This document shows positions 27,224-38,170 of a stretch of DNA of 64,000 nt, piece by piece. The stretch comes from Prunus persica (lineage: Eukaryota > Streptophyta > Magnoliopsida > Rosales > Rosaceae). Positions within the stretch are counted from its first letter, which is position 1. Each line of letters starts with the position of its first letter. Both the position numbers and the translations under genes were made by a program. The DNA is taken from contig NC_034010.1 of assembly GCF_000346465.2 (NCBI RefSeq), positions 27,428,643 through 27,492,642 of the forward strand. The letters run 5' to 3'. The notes beneath the pieces were generated by a model. That model saw nothing but the letters and a program-made list of their open reading frames with translations. It had not been told where the DNA came from and ran no database searches.

Positions 27224-27691
27224 CTAGTGTGAACTGCAACTGCTTGCTCTTCTTGAGTCCGTGAGCTGTGCATCTCCTTGCCATGGCATGGTCACTATTG
27301 ATCTGCCCGATTCCGCCTCCAGGGATGGGGTAGCGAATCTTCTGGTGTAGAGCAGATGTGATGGCCTCGATCTTGCTGATTCACGGACGGCCCAAGATTC
27401 TATTGTATGAGGAGATCTCGTCGATGACCATGAAGGTTTACGAGCAGACCACTGGGGTGAGTGGACGTTAAGGTTGATCATTCCAACAGTGATTGATGTG
27501 GCCCCATTGAAGCCGGTGAGCGACCTGGCAAGTTTGCTAATCTTGGGCTCCAATCCTATCTGTTGGATGACAGATAGTTGCAGGATGTTGGCTGCGCTGC
27601 CCTCATCCACATGAACTCGCTCAATCACAGCTTGTTCAATCTGAATGCAGATGACTAGGGCGTCATTATGCGGCAGGTCAAGCCCGATCAA
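27224..27691 (-). pseudogene. Tat protease region
   Basis: A retropepsin-like stretch on the minus strand: ERVHVDEGSAANILQLSV, then IGLEPKISKLARSLTGFNG. The usual D-S/T-G triad is D-E-G here, so the active site looks altered. It lies in a different phase from gag (28278-30131), implying a frameshift between them. Confidence 0.7.
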
Positions 27692-27950
27692 GTCTTTCTT
27701 CTAGAAACCAATTATGGGTGTATCCATGATGACTGGTACTCATGTTGTGACTTGGGAGACATAGGTCGCCTACGCAATCTTCCTCTTGCGCTCCTTAGTG
27801 GTCAGCCCGGACTCCTGGGAGTCAGCTAGAATGGTGTTGATTCGAATGACCTTTTGGGGAGGTTCCTTGGCAGCCGCATCACGATCCTCGATCTGTTGAA
27901 TGGCCTTCTTTGCGACGAATTCTGTGCAATGACCTTCTCTGACCAGCTCC

Positions 27951-30131
27951 TCAAGATGTATTTTCCAAGCGTTGCAGTTGTTGGTGTAATGACTGTGCTC
28001 CCCGTGGAATGCAGTATTTACTGGTGTCCCTCTTAGATGGGTCTCCCTTCATGGGTGACGGTCTCCTCACCCACGGCTTGTCCTTCACTTGAGCCAGGAT
28101 CTGATGAATTGGGATAGCGAACTCAGTGAAGGTCCCTGTTTCTGAGCTTCCCTCTCGGGGCCGCGATCTGCGCTTATCTCGGGCTTTTTGCTCGAACTGG
28201 TTGCTCTTTTGGCTTGCCTGCTTCATCGGGTGATCAACTTGCTTGCTGGCTTTCTTTGCGGCGATTCGATCATCGTCCTAAAGTGCGTAGCGTTCTACCG
28301 TCACGAACACTTCTGCCAAGGTTTGACTTGGCGTTATGGCCAGCTTCTGGTATAGCTCGTGCTCGGTTGGCAAGCCCTTCTTGAAAGCTGAGGATGCAAC
28401 TTGGTCATTGCATCCTATGATGTTAGCCTTTTCAGCCTTAAACCGTCTCAGGTAGTCTCGTAGAGACTCGTCTGGCTTCTTGCGCAGGTTGAACAGATGG
28501 TCTGCATGCTTTCTGACCGTCTTGTAAGAGTTGTACTCCTTGGTGAAGATGAGGGCCAACTCCTTAAAGTTTCCTATCGACGCGGACGGTAGAGTGTGGA
28601 ACCAGTCTTGAGCTGCTCCTCGCAGGGTCATCGCGAACACTTTGCACATCAGGGCATCATCTGCCTTATACAGGATCATGGCGCTCTTGAAGTGCCTCAA
28701 ATGACTCTCAGGGTCAGAGTCCCCCTTGAATGGAGTGATAGATGGTGTTGTGAACCGCTTCGGTGGAGGAGCTCGTTCCACTTTGTCGATAAAGGGAGAG
28801 CAGTCAACTCGATCAATTTCCTTATGCAGGGCCTCCTCCGTGCTTCCTTTAAGTTGGAGAGCTTGGAGTCGGTCATTTACTAGCTTCTCGACGTCCTCTG
28901 CTCGCAGGACTGGAGTCTCTGGCCGGCGTCTTCGGTACCTCGAGCTCGACCAGTTAACTTCTTCCTCGGTTCCCAAGGGTCGATCTCCTTGGGTGTTCTG
29001 CCCGTAGGGCAGATTAGGAGATTGAGGTTGTGAGGATTCCTCTACATCTTGTCGCCGCGTGTTGGTCCTCGAGCAGGTTGGTGGGCGTCGATCATCATCT
29101 TCTGCCCGCAAGGAGGGTCGCTCAGGTCGACGTCTTTGGTGTCTCGAGCATGACTGGCTAACTCCTTCCTCGGTTCCTAAGGGTCGATCCCCTTAGGTGC
29201 CCTGCCCGTGGGGCAGATTAGGAGATTGAGCTTGTGAGGATCCCTCTACAGCTTGCCGCCGCGTGTTGGCCCTCGAGCGGGTTGGTGGGCGTCGGTCGTT
29301 GCGCTCGTCACGCGACTGCTCACAAACTCGAGCTCCTTGTGGGCTCAAGCGGGCGTGGACATTAGACTGTGGGCCTAGCCTCTCAGGCACATTGGTCCTT
29401 GGTTCTAGCCCCGAACGGCTTAGAGTACGGCTCGCGGCTGTCTCCGTCTCATCTGCTCGATCGCGATCTCTCCTCTGCCGGTTTACCCTTGTCTGACCAG
29501 CTTGGGACCTCTCGAACTGCTCGCCGGCATGCTGGTGTGCCCTCCTCTCCTCGTCACGGGGTCCAAGATTAGGGCCTTGATTCAAGTTGATCTGCTTGAG
29601 TAGCTGGCCAATCAGGTTGTTTTGATCATCGATCTTCTGTATGAGTTAGTCGACCCGTGAGTTAAGGTCCACCTGACTGCGCGGGTCAAGTAGAGTGTTG
29701 TGCATCGGGCCCAATGACATATGGGCTAGGGCTCCATTAGACGCGTCCACAGGTGCATATGTCAAGTGTGATCGCAAAGGAGGGAGAGAGTGGATCTGCT
29801 CCAAGACTGGGACGACATCGGAGTAGCCATGGGGCTGAGCAGCAAATCCGGCAGTTGAGTGTTGTGGCTGCTGCTGTGCTCCGACGGCAGGACAGCGAGG
29901 CAGAGCAGCTCCGGTAATCGGCGCTGGCAACTGCAAGGCTGTGGAGGTCCCAGGGTCATGTGACGGCTGTTCTGCAATTCCAGCAGCTGAAGGCGGCTGC
30001 AAAGCACTAGAGGACGACTGCAAGGTGTTGGCAGCCACGATTCTGTGCGGTTGCATTGAGGTTTCCACCACGAAACCATGAGATGGGCCCATCATGGTGG
30101 CGTTACTCTTCGTACGTCTTGTATCAACCAT
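27951..30131 (-). pseudogene. Tat gag
   Basis: On the minus strand gag would start with MVDTRRTKS at 30131, just inside the 5' LTR. One frame continues to 27951 but is interrupted near 29643 (TAA), 29193 (TAA) and 28278 (TAG); the last two look like CAA/CAG to TAA/TAG changes. The conserved gag region is at 28280-28860 (FKGDSDPESHLRHFKSAM, AAQDWFHTLP, SLRDYLRRFKAEK). The N-terminal part is Gln/Pro-rich. A region of about 200 bp (28940-29140 and 29140-29330) is tandemly duplicated within gag. Confidence 0.85.
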
Positions 30132-30213
30132 GGTTGTTTGAAAAAAAATGTGTGAAAGATGAATTTGGAGCACGCTTTGAATATATCTCATGCTCTCAAT
30201 GAAAGCACCAATT

Positions 30214-30811
30214 TGTAGGAGCAAATTTCCCCACGAGAATATTCGTCCAAGATTCCTTCGTCTTCTCCGCCTCTCTTTCTCCCTGCAAAACAGATCGGAG
30301 TAAAAGGACCACACCCGGGGGGTGTTGGCCAAAAGCCCTCCGATACCTAAGTTAGGTAGGGTAATTCAAGGAAAACCGGGTAGCCGGAGCCGTGTGTGGT
30401 GGCCGGAGCCTTGTGTGAGAGAGAGAAAGAGAGGAGGTGGCTAGGGTTTTTGAGAAATAACTTATGCGGAGTTTCAGTAGGAATTTAGACGTACCTCATC
30501 CTTGTGCGTAACCAAGTATTTATAGTGGCCTTGGAGAGGTTGGTGGGGTTGGTGTAGTTGGTGAGGTTGGTGTGGTTGGTGTAGTTGTTGAGGTTGGTAT
30601 GGTTGGTGAGGTTGGTGTATTTAGGGATTATGAATTTGACCGAATCCCTAATTAAAGCGAGGATCAAGTAACCCGCAATTTGATTAGGTAATTCCCAATT
30701 AGGTTAGGTAACTCCCAATTAGGTTAGGTAACTCCTAATTAGGTCAAATAATTCCCAAATTGATTGACCTAATTATTTGACCTAGAATTTTAATTTAATT
30801 AGGTTCCCACA
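30214..30811 (-). repeat. 5' LTR of the Tat element (right copy)
   Basis: Same length as the left copy; ends TGTAGG and CCCACA. Followed by AATGA (30812-30816), the right target-site copy. Confidence 0.93.
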
Positions 30812-31094
30812 AATGAACTGGCCATTTTCCTCACATTTGGTCGAGAAAGCACTGTTTTCAACTCCAGTGCTGGTCAAATTTTCATGTTCGTTAACCCAAA
30901 ATTTCCTCTTCCCCGACCTTTTAACATTGTCAAAGATTCAACGAGTCTGACTGTAATTAATTTGATAGGGATGGATTTAGAAAAAGTCTCTGCCGTTGAC
31001 CTGCGTTGACCCTCCTCCGCTAGTATATATAGCACTACTATGGATGGCTCATTGTTCATACACATAAGTAACGTACATCATATAACTAAGCTTT
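30812..31094 (+). promoter_or_regulatory. RLP-C promoter
   Basis: 283 bp between the Tat element and the RLP-C start. A TATA box (TATATATAG, 31024-31032) lies about 65 bp before the ATG. The Tat element begins only about 210 bp upstream of that TATA box, so distal control sequences have been displaced by more than 10 kb. Confidence 0.65.
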
Positions 31095-34000
31095 ATGGAG
31101 GGGACCATGAGAGCTGTTTTACTTCTGATTAGGTTTCTAACTATTGCAACCACTACAGTCAGTATTGGTTTATGCAATGGAAATATGGCTGGCCCTTGCA
31201 ATGAAGGTGAAAAACAAGCACTTCTGACTTTCAAGCAACATCTTAAAGACCCTGCAAATCGGCTTTCGTCATGGGTTGGTGAAGAAGATTCCAACTGTTG
31301 TAATTGGACTGGAGTTGTCTGTGATAACTTAACGGGTCACGTACTCGAGCTCCACCTTGGTAATTCCAACTCCTTATTGAACTCCAACACTTCCTTGGGT
31401 GGTAAGGTAAGTCGTTCTTTGCTCAGTCTAAAGCATCTGAACTACTTGGACTTAAGCAACAATGACTTTCAAGGAATACAGATTCCTAAATTCTTTGGTT
31501 CTCTTATAAGTTTAAGATATCTTAACCTCTCAAAAGCAGGGTTTGAAGGAATAATTCCTCATCAGCTGGGAAATCTCACGAGTCTACGCTACCTCTGTCT
31601 TGGTGATTACAAGCTGAAGGTTGAAAACCTTCAATGGGTTTCTGGTCTCTCTCATTTGGAACATCTGGACATGAGTTCTGCAGATCTTAGCAAAGCATCT
31701 GATTGGTTGCAAGTCACGAACATGCTCCCCTCTTTGAAAGAGTTACATTTGTTTGGTTGTGGACTCTATCACATTCCCTCTCTACCTTTGATCAATTTCA
31801 ATTCACTTGCCATCCTTGACCTTTCTGCTAACGTATTTACTTCTTTGATGCCTAAATGGGTATTCAGTCTTAGAAATCTAGTTTCTCTTTCCCTCAATAA
31901 CTGTGGTTTCCAAGGTCCAATCCCAAGCAATCCACAAAATATCACATCTCTCAGGGAAATTGATTTCTCATGGAACAATCTTAGTCTTCCAATACCTGCG
32001 TGGCTGTTTAACCACAAAGACCTTACTTCTTTGAATCTAGGATACAATTTTCTTGGAGGGACAATTCCAGATGGAATTGCAAATATGACTGGCCTTAAAG
32101 TTCTTAATCTCGAGACGAACCTCTTCACTTCTACCATACCTAAATGGTTGTACAGTTTTAGCAATCTTGAGTCCTTAATTCTTTCTGGCAATCACTTGCA
32201 GGGTGAAATTTTGAGCTCCATTGGAAACTTGACATCCATTGTTACTCTTCGCTTGAATGATAATCAGTTCGAAGGGAAGATCCCAAAGTCATTGGTAAAG
32301 CTATGTAAGTTGGTAGATCTTGATCTGTCAATGAACAACTTCACAGTTGGAAAGGCATCGGAAATCATTGAAAGCTTGTCCAGTGTGTGTCCTTCAGATC
32401 GAATGAAGTCTTTGTCGTTGAGGTATTGCAATCTTTCTGGTCATTTGACAGAGAAGATTAGAGATTTTAAAAACTTAAGCTACCTTGATCTTTCTGGTAA
32501 TTCAATATCAGGTCCCATTCCAGTGTCCCTTGGAAATTTGTCATTCTTAGTGAAGTTAGACATCTCTGACAATCAATTCAATGGAACTCTTCCAGAAACT
32601 ATTGGTCAGCTCAAAATGCTTACAAATTTGGATATATCTTATAATTCATTAGAAGGTGTGGTGTCTGAAGTTCATTTTACTTATCTTTCAAGATTGGAGG
32701 AGTTCAGTGCCAAGGGAAACTCAATGACACTGAATACTAGTCGAAGTTGGCTTCCTCCTTTTCAACTCCAACACTTGTACCTAGATTCTTGGCATTTGGG
32801 GCCTGAATTGCCTAACTGGCTTCAAGGACAAGCTCTGTTATGGACTCTAAGCCTGCCGAATACAGGAGTTTCAGGTATCGTACCGACTTGGTTTTGGAAC
32901 TTATCTTCCCAATTAGTTTATTTGAATATCTCACACAATCAATTGTGTGGAGAGGTTCAAGATATGGTTGTTGGCCCTTCAGTGGTAATTGACCTAGGTT
33001 CTAACCAGTTCAATGGTTCATTACCTTTGGTTTCCTCCACAGTTCACATGCTAGATCTTTCCAATTCATCCTTTTCCGGATCTGTCTCCCGCTTCTTCTG
33101 CCATAATATGCACGAACCAAAACAACTCTTTCTTCTTCATCTAGGGAAAAATCTTCTCACTGGAAAAATTCCTGAATGCTGGATGAATTGGCAAAACTTG
33201 GAGGTTGTAAACTTTGAAGGCAACCATTTAACTGGGAACATTCCACGCTCCATGGGGTACTTACTAAACCTCAAATCGTTGCAGTTGCGAAATAATCACC
33301 TGTCCGGAGAATTACCTTCATCCCTACAGAACTGCACCAAGTTGTCAGTTGTTGACCTTGGTGGAAACAAGTTTGTCGGAAGCTTACCACTGTGGATAGG
33401 GAGCCTTTCAGATTTGCTAGTTCTGAACTTTCGTTCAAACAAGCTTCAAGGCAGCATTCCTTCTGAACTCTGTAATCTCATAAACCTCCAAATCTTGGAC
33501 CTCGCAGATAACAATATTTCAGGAACAATACCAAGATGCTTCCACAAATTTAGTGCCATGGCCACATTGTCGAAATCAAACAGTCCGAATATTTTGTTGT
33601 ACGACATTTATTCTTGTGGGAGGTACATAGTTGAAGCAATCTTGGTGACCAAAGGCAGAGAAGTCGAATACAGAGAAATTCTTGGATTGGTAACTAGCAT
33701 GGATCTTTCCAACAACATTATATCTGGAGACATCCCTGAGGAACTGACCAGCCTCCTCCGTCTGCGAACACTGAATTTATCAGAAAATCTTTTGACTGGA
33801 AGAATTCCTTCAAACATTGGAAACATGAGACGAGTAGAATCTCTTGACTTTTCGATGAACCAACTTGATGGTGAAATTCCTCAAAGCATGACGAGTTTGA
33901 CATTTCTAAGTCACTTAAACTTGTCCCACAACAACTTGACAGGACGGATTCCAGAAAGCACTCAGCTTCAAAGCCTTGATGAGTCTAGCTTTATTGGTAA

Positions 34001-34244
34001 CAAACTTTGTGGTCCTCCACTCGAAGAGAAGTGCGGTGCGAAAAGTGTGATACCGGCAGCAGTTGAGCAAGACAGAGGATACAATCTGGTTGAAGACAAG
34101 TGGTTCTATCTGAGCTTGGGATTAGGATTCAGGTTTGGTTTTTGGAGTTTCCTTGGTTTCTTGCTCACTAACATGCCATGGAGCATTGTTTTTTCAAGAT
34201 TCTTAAATAGGATAGTACAAAAGATTTATGGTGTAATTTGTTGA
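31095..34244 (+). CDS. LRR receptor-like protein, RLP-C (EIX2/Cf-type), complete
   Basis: A single 1049-aa frame. Order: signal peptide (MRAVLLLIRFLTIATTTVSIGLC), N-cap (CNEGEKQALLTF to CCNWTGVVC), about 30 LRRs with the LxxLxLxxNxLxGxIP pattern, a non-LRR island near residues 840-865 between IPRCFHKFSAMA and VTSMDLSNN, four more LRRs, a C-cap (FIGNKLCGPPLEEKC), an acidic juxtamembrane stretch (EQDRGYNLVEDK) and a membrane helix with GxxxG spacing (GLGFRFGFWSFLG). The cytoplasmic tail is short and kinase-free. Many N-x-S/T sites suggest heavy glycosylation. The family signals through SOBIR1 and BAK1; the ligand is unknown. It is the best-preserved of the three receptors and serves as the reference for defects in RLP-A and RLP-B. 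Confidence 0.93.
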   Translation: MEGTMRAVLLLIRFLTIATTTVSIGLCNGNMAGPCNEGEKQALLTFKQHLKDPANRLSSWVGEEDSNCCNWTGVVCDNLTGHVLELHLGNSNSLLNSNTSLGGKVSRSLLSLKHLNYLDLSNNDFQGIQIPKFFGSLISLRYLNLSKAGFEGIIPHQLGNLTSLRYLCLGDYKLKVENLQWVSGLSHLEHLDMSSADLSKASDWLQVTNMLPSLKELHLFGCGLYHIPSLPLINFNSLAILDLSANVFTSLMPKWVFSLRNLVSLSLNNCGFQGPIPSNPQNITSLREIDFSWNNLSLPIPAWLFNHKDLTSLNLGYNFLGGTIPDGIANMTGLKVLNLETNLFTSTIPKWLYSFSNLESLILSGNHLQGEILSSIGNLTSIVTLRLNDNQFEGKIPKSLVKLCKLVDLDLSMNNFTVGKASEIIESLSSVCPSDRMKSLSLRYCNLSGHLTEKIRDFKNLSYLDLSGNSISGPIPVSLGNLSFLVKLDISDNQFNGTLPETIGQLKMLTNLDISYNSLEGVVSEVHFTYLSRLEEFSAKGNSMTLNTSRSWLPPFQLQHLYLDSWHLGPELPNWLQGQALLWTLSLPNTGVSGIVPTWFWNLSSQLVYLNISHNQLCGEVQDMVVGPSVVIDLGSNQFNGSLPLVSSTVHMLDLSNSSFSGSVSRFFCHNMHEPKQLFLLHLGKNLLTGKIPECWMNWQNLEVVNFEGNHLTGNIPRSMGYLLNLKSLQLRNNHLSGELPSSLQNCTKLSVVDLGGNKFVGSLPLWIGSLSDLLVLNFRSNKLQGSIPSELCNLINLQILDLADNNISGTIPRCFHKFSAMATLSKSNSPNILLYDIYSCGRYIVEAILVTKGREVEYREILGLVTSMDLSNNIISGDIPEELTSLLRLRTLNLSENLLTGRIPSNIGNMRRVESLDFSMNQLDGEIPQSMTSLTFLSHLNLSHNNLTGRIPESTQLQSLDESSFIGNKLCGPPLEEKCGAKSVIPAAVEQDRGYNLVEDKWFYLSLGLGFRFGFWSFLGFLLTNMPWSIVFSRFLNRIVQKIYGVIC

Positions 34245-34693
34245 ATAATTATTCTTTTGTTCCAAATGTTATCCTTTTGTTTGGTTTTGTAAATTTTTTT
34301 TTCTTTTGGCCCTCATAAAATTGAAAAGAAAAAAATAATTATTTAGTAATAGTTATTATATTGTAAATAAATATGAAATATTCCTTTCATTTGAAGTGCC
34401 CAAAAATCCGTTACACATTGCATTAGGACTTTGGGGAGGGAAAAGATATAAATGACATCAATAAAACCCGCCATGACGGTTCGGATAACAGCCTTTTGCG
34501 ACTTTATGAGTTTCTTTGCTAATACCAACATGAAACCATTAATGACATCATCATAAATTATAACAGTAAAATAATGAGGCATACAGAATCTCCAATCCAA
34601 GCCCAGCGATCCTTCTTCCTCCATTGCAGCGTCTGCTTCTTCGCAGATGCCAAACCCTAAACCCAAACTCTCCTCTCCCCAACCACAACCACA
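34245..34693. other. RLP-C 3' flank / TMEM135-like promoter
   Basis: The first 190 bp match the 3' flank of RLP-A up to GCATTAGGACT (about 34423-34433). The rest is a short promoter with a C-rich 5' leader for the next gene. No other gene. Confidence 0.5.
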
Positions 34694-35906
34694 ATGTCGT
34701 CGTCGTCGTCGTCGTCTCTCCCCAAAACCCCATACTCTCCCCCCTCCCCTCCTCCCTTAGACAGCTCCGACGCCGACCGCCGCCTCCGAGAGGCCGAGGA
34801 CCGCCTCCGCGATGCCATCGAGGAGCTCCAGCGCCGCCAGCGCTCCGCCGCAGCTCGTGGGCCCCAGCACCTCCCGCCTTGCTACCACGCCAGCGACGAG
34901 TCGTGTATCGCCCACGCCATTGGCAATCTCTGCCAGAGCTTTCTCTTGTCGTATGGCGTACGAGTCGGAATTGGCATCCTTCTTCGCGCTTTCAAGCTCG
35001 CCCGCAGACAGTCGTACTCTTCACTCCTCGATCTCAAGGTATGGATTGGCAGTTTTTGTAATTACTCTGCATTTTCGTACCCGATTGTGTTCCTTCCTCT
35101 TGGAGATGAATAGTGATAAGATTGGGTCCAAATTGTTCAATTAGCGACAGTGAATGTGGATTTCTCTTGCAAATTTCAGATAGGATACTTGTGAAGGATT
35201 GAAATTGTATGCTTTTGGAATGCCTATAGTCTATAGGTTGTTGAAATGGTAAATGATTGATTTTTGTTTCTTTTTTGTTTTACTACAGCAACTAGTCTCA
35301 GAAAAAGATCTCATTGTAAGAGAAGAAGCATGCCGAATTGGTTTATTTTTTGGTGGCTTTAGTGGTTCTTATCATGCTCTTAGATGCTTGTTGAGAAAGT
35401 GGAGAAAGAAAGAGACACCATTTAATGCGTGAGTTTTCTTCTTTATGTCCGTGTATGTGTTTCTGCGTATATGCATTGAAATGTTTTGAAACTGTTATTC
35501 CTTATATATGACTTTGTTTAAGGGGATGATGGAGCAGAATTTTAGCAGGTTCAGTTGCTGGTTTGTCTATTTTAGCGTTAAATGACTCAAACCGAAGGCG
35601 CACACTTTCTATGTACTTATTGGCCAGGCTAGCCCAGGTAAATTAATGTATATTGTGATTGTATCTCTATAGTAGTTTTTCAAAAGTATGTGAAATGAGG
35701 GTTTTATTGGTCTTTCCTATCTTTTGACATTTCTTTTCCGTCATCAGTGTGCTTATAATTCTGCGAAGTCTAAGAACAAGTTTCACTTTTGGGGAAGCCA
35801 TTGGAGGCATGGGGATTCTCTACTTTTTTCAATTGCATGTGCACAGGTAACATTAGTCTCTGTTTTTTTGTTGAGCTTGTAGTCTGTCATGTTCGCCAAA
35901 TCCTTT

Positions 35907-35948
<42 letters not shown>

Positions 35949-37630
35949 GCTGTCCAAGATTGTAATTATTTTAAAATTATGTTTCAGGTTATGTATGCTT
36001 TTGTAATGCGTCCTGAGAGCTTGCCAAAATCTTATCAAGAATTTATCCAGAAAACTGGGCCAGTTGCACAGCCTGTGTACAAGGCTATAAGGGAATGTTG
36101 TAGAGGTTACCCTGTGGATATTGCCTCACTATCTGATTACTTGTCTGAGAGAACGAAATCTGACTCTATAAAGTTGGAAGAGTATCCATCCATATTTCCT
36201 TGTTCTGTTATTCATCCAGACACAAATTCTTGTTTAGCTCACAATGCAATTGCAACATCAGCTACCTTTAGGAAAACGTTTCCACTTTACTTCTCTTTGA
36301 CATTTGTACCATTCGTTGTTCTCCGCCTGCAGAAGGTAAAGTCTTCGAACTTGTTATTTATTTCATTTTTCTATATGATTTTGCTTCTTTAACAATGACT
36401 ATGTCTGAGATGCTGCAATTACCCATCAGTTGCATTTGACCATGATATTGGATTTATTGCCATGCATGCACAATATCTTTTTCTTATATTTGTGCAATGG
36501 ATATAATCTACTAAATATTTCTCCTGGATTGCTCTCTTTAGTCATGATTTCTTTTCATTGCTGATATTTGTATTATGTTGATTGCCAAGCCTTTTTACTT
36601 GTTTTTGGGAGTGAGAATTTTTGTTAATCAGGAGATTGTTGTAAACAAAAGAGGATAGTTAGGGAGCTGAATGTATGCTTCCTCAGTTTTCTTTTCTTTT
36701 TTGTTTTTAAGAAGTCTCTTTATATTAATTTTTCAACTTTATGCCCTTTAGTTCATGGAGGCCCCTGCTCGTACCTTTTTGGTTGCTCTTAAAGATGCTG
36801 TTCGCTCAACAACATTTTTGTCTGCTTTTGTTGGGATCTTTCAGGTAGCTTTTTTTCCTTTTTCCTTCTTTTTTTTTTTCGGTTTTGTACTTTTTCCTAC
36901 CTGTATAATCTTCATGGCTACATTTTAATGTTTCTCATTTGGTGCTAGGGTGTCATATGTTTGCATAGAAAAGTTGCATCAAAAGACCACAAGCTTCTAT
37001 ATTGGATTGCTGGTGGAATATCTGCTCTTTCAGTTTTACTGGAGAAAAAGGCTAGACGTGGTGAACTTGCTCTTTATGTTCTTCCGCGAGCAGGAGATTC
37101 TTTGTGGTATATCTTAGTAAATCGCCACCTGCTTCCAGATATTAAGAATGCTGAGGTACTATTTTATTACCATGCCACTTATCCCTCAACTTTGATCTTC
37201 TACTCACCGGTGAAAAACAGATGTTATTTCACTAACCGTTGGATCAAAATTTAAGTTTTGATATTTACTTCATTTTTCTTTCTTGTTGACTTTTGATTAA
37301 AAAAGTAGTTGCTTTAGAGTGGAGGGAAAGATAATTGAAAGTAGGTAATTCTTTTTTGAATGGTTACAGGTGTTTTTGTTTTGTTTGTCTATGGGAGGAA
37401 TCATGTACTACTTGGAACATGAGCCAGACACTATGGCTCCATTTCTCAGGGGTCTGATCCGTCGGTTCCTTGCTAGCAGAATAAGCAACCCTGTCTCTGC
37501 GTCCAATAGGAGTTCCTCCTACACATATTTGCAGAGTCTTGATGCCATGAAGAAGCCGAAGCTCTTAGATAGTCGTCGTACTGAATCACCTTCCGAGAAG
37601 TATAATCTTGAATCAATACCGGGGCTGTGA
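34694..37630 (+). CDS. TMEM135 / Tim17-Tim22-Tim23-like membrane protein
   Basis: Eight exons: 34694-35038, 35289-35428, 35538-35637, 35748-35846, 35988-36335, 36752-36844, 36949-37155, 37370-37630, in frame, 530 aa. The N-terminus has a Ser run, Pro-rich stretch and a charged helix (RRLREAEDRLRDAIEELQ). The core has glycine-rich, weakly hydrophobic segments (GNLCQSFLLSYGVRVGIGILLRAF, LFFGGFSGSYHALRCLLRKW, ILAGSVAGLSILAL) like Tim17/22/23 family proteins, plus a TMEM135-like C-terminal half (ECCRGYPVDIASL, FMEAPARTFLVALKDAVRS). Likely a multi-pass organelle membrane protein; TMEM135 in animals acts in peroxisomes and mitochondria. The function in plants is not settled. The exon 3 acceptor was placed at 35537/35538, since the earlier AG gives an immediate stop. 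Confidence 0.82.
35912..35945. repeat. (CT)n microsatellite in intron 4 of the TMEM135-like gene
   Basis: About 17 CT units within the intron between exons 4 and 5, a likely length polymorphism. Confidence 0.9.
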
Positions 37631-38170
37631 AGGGTGGAGACTCCCCTGCTCCCAATTTTTTTTTCCTGGGAGTTTCAATAAATAATATGTATTGGGACTC
37701 GACAATGTTAAAATTTTCGCTTGTTAGCTTTATAAAGATAAAAAAAAGCAAGTATTTCATTTTTTGTCTCATTTTCTGTATGGTGTTTTGTATAAAGTTG
37801 AAGTTGTGCATTGATGTACTTGATTTTGAAGACGAGAACTACAATGGAAGGCAGTTGCCAATTTTTTTAATAGAAGATATATACCATTCCATGTTTGTTT
37901 CTAATTTCTAACCTTTGACCCTGTTGAGAAGGACACCAATATTGTAGGATACACGCAACAGGGAATTCTATCCCAAATTATTTCAACGGCCCACCTGAAC
38001 TATTTTGGTTTTGATCATCAATAAATTAATGATTTTACAATGAAATTCTAATCCATATTATTTATTCAATTCAATGGCCCTGATCCAAGGATTTGTATCC
38101 AGGAAAGTGCAGACCTTGGTTATTGTCTCGGGAAGAACTCACTACATTGAGCTTAAGAGAACCCACAAGA
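37631..38170. other. TMEM135-like 3' UTR and upstream region of ankyrin copy 1
   Basis: The section at about 37850-38060 resembles the sequences before ankyrin copies 2 and 3 (for example around 40130 and 48355), so it marks the left end of the tandem duplication unit. Confidence 0.5.

Larger units (their letters stand above)
20077..30811 (-). mobile_element. Ty3/Gypsy retrotransposon, Tat lineage, with antisense accessory ORF
   Basis: A 10.7-kb element whose sense strand is minus. Its 598-bp LTRs lie at 20077-20674 and 30214-30811, starting TGTRGGAG and ending CCCAYA. Flanking 5-mers are AATGG (left) and AATGA (right), a target duplication with one mismatch. In sense order: 5' LTR, a leader starting TTGGTGCTTTCATTG next to the LTR (primer-binding region), gag, protease, reverse transcriptase, RNase H, a second RNase H, integrase, a 97-bp tandem array, an ORF on the opposite strand, a purine tract (AGGGGGCA) and the 3' LTR. 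A second RNase H before integrase and extra ORFs downstream of pol are known for the Tat lineage. By eye the LTRs differ at about 20 of 598 positions. Stops and a frameshift in gag-pol make it non-autonomous. Confidence 0.92.

Noticed and set aside
34624..35061. Second frame of 145 codons overlapping the TMEM135-like first exon
   Set aside because: Pro/Arg-rich shadow of GC-rich exon 1; the other frame continues through eight well-spliced exons.
35521..35537. Exon 3 of the TMEM135-like gene starting at the first AG (35522)
   Set aside because: Gives an immediate in-frame TGA; the AG at 35536-35537 restores AILAGSVAGLSILAL.
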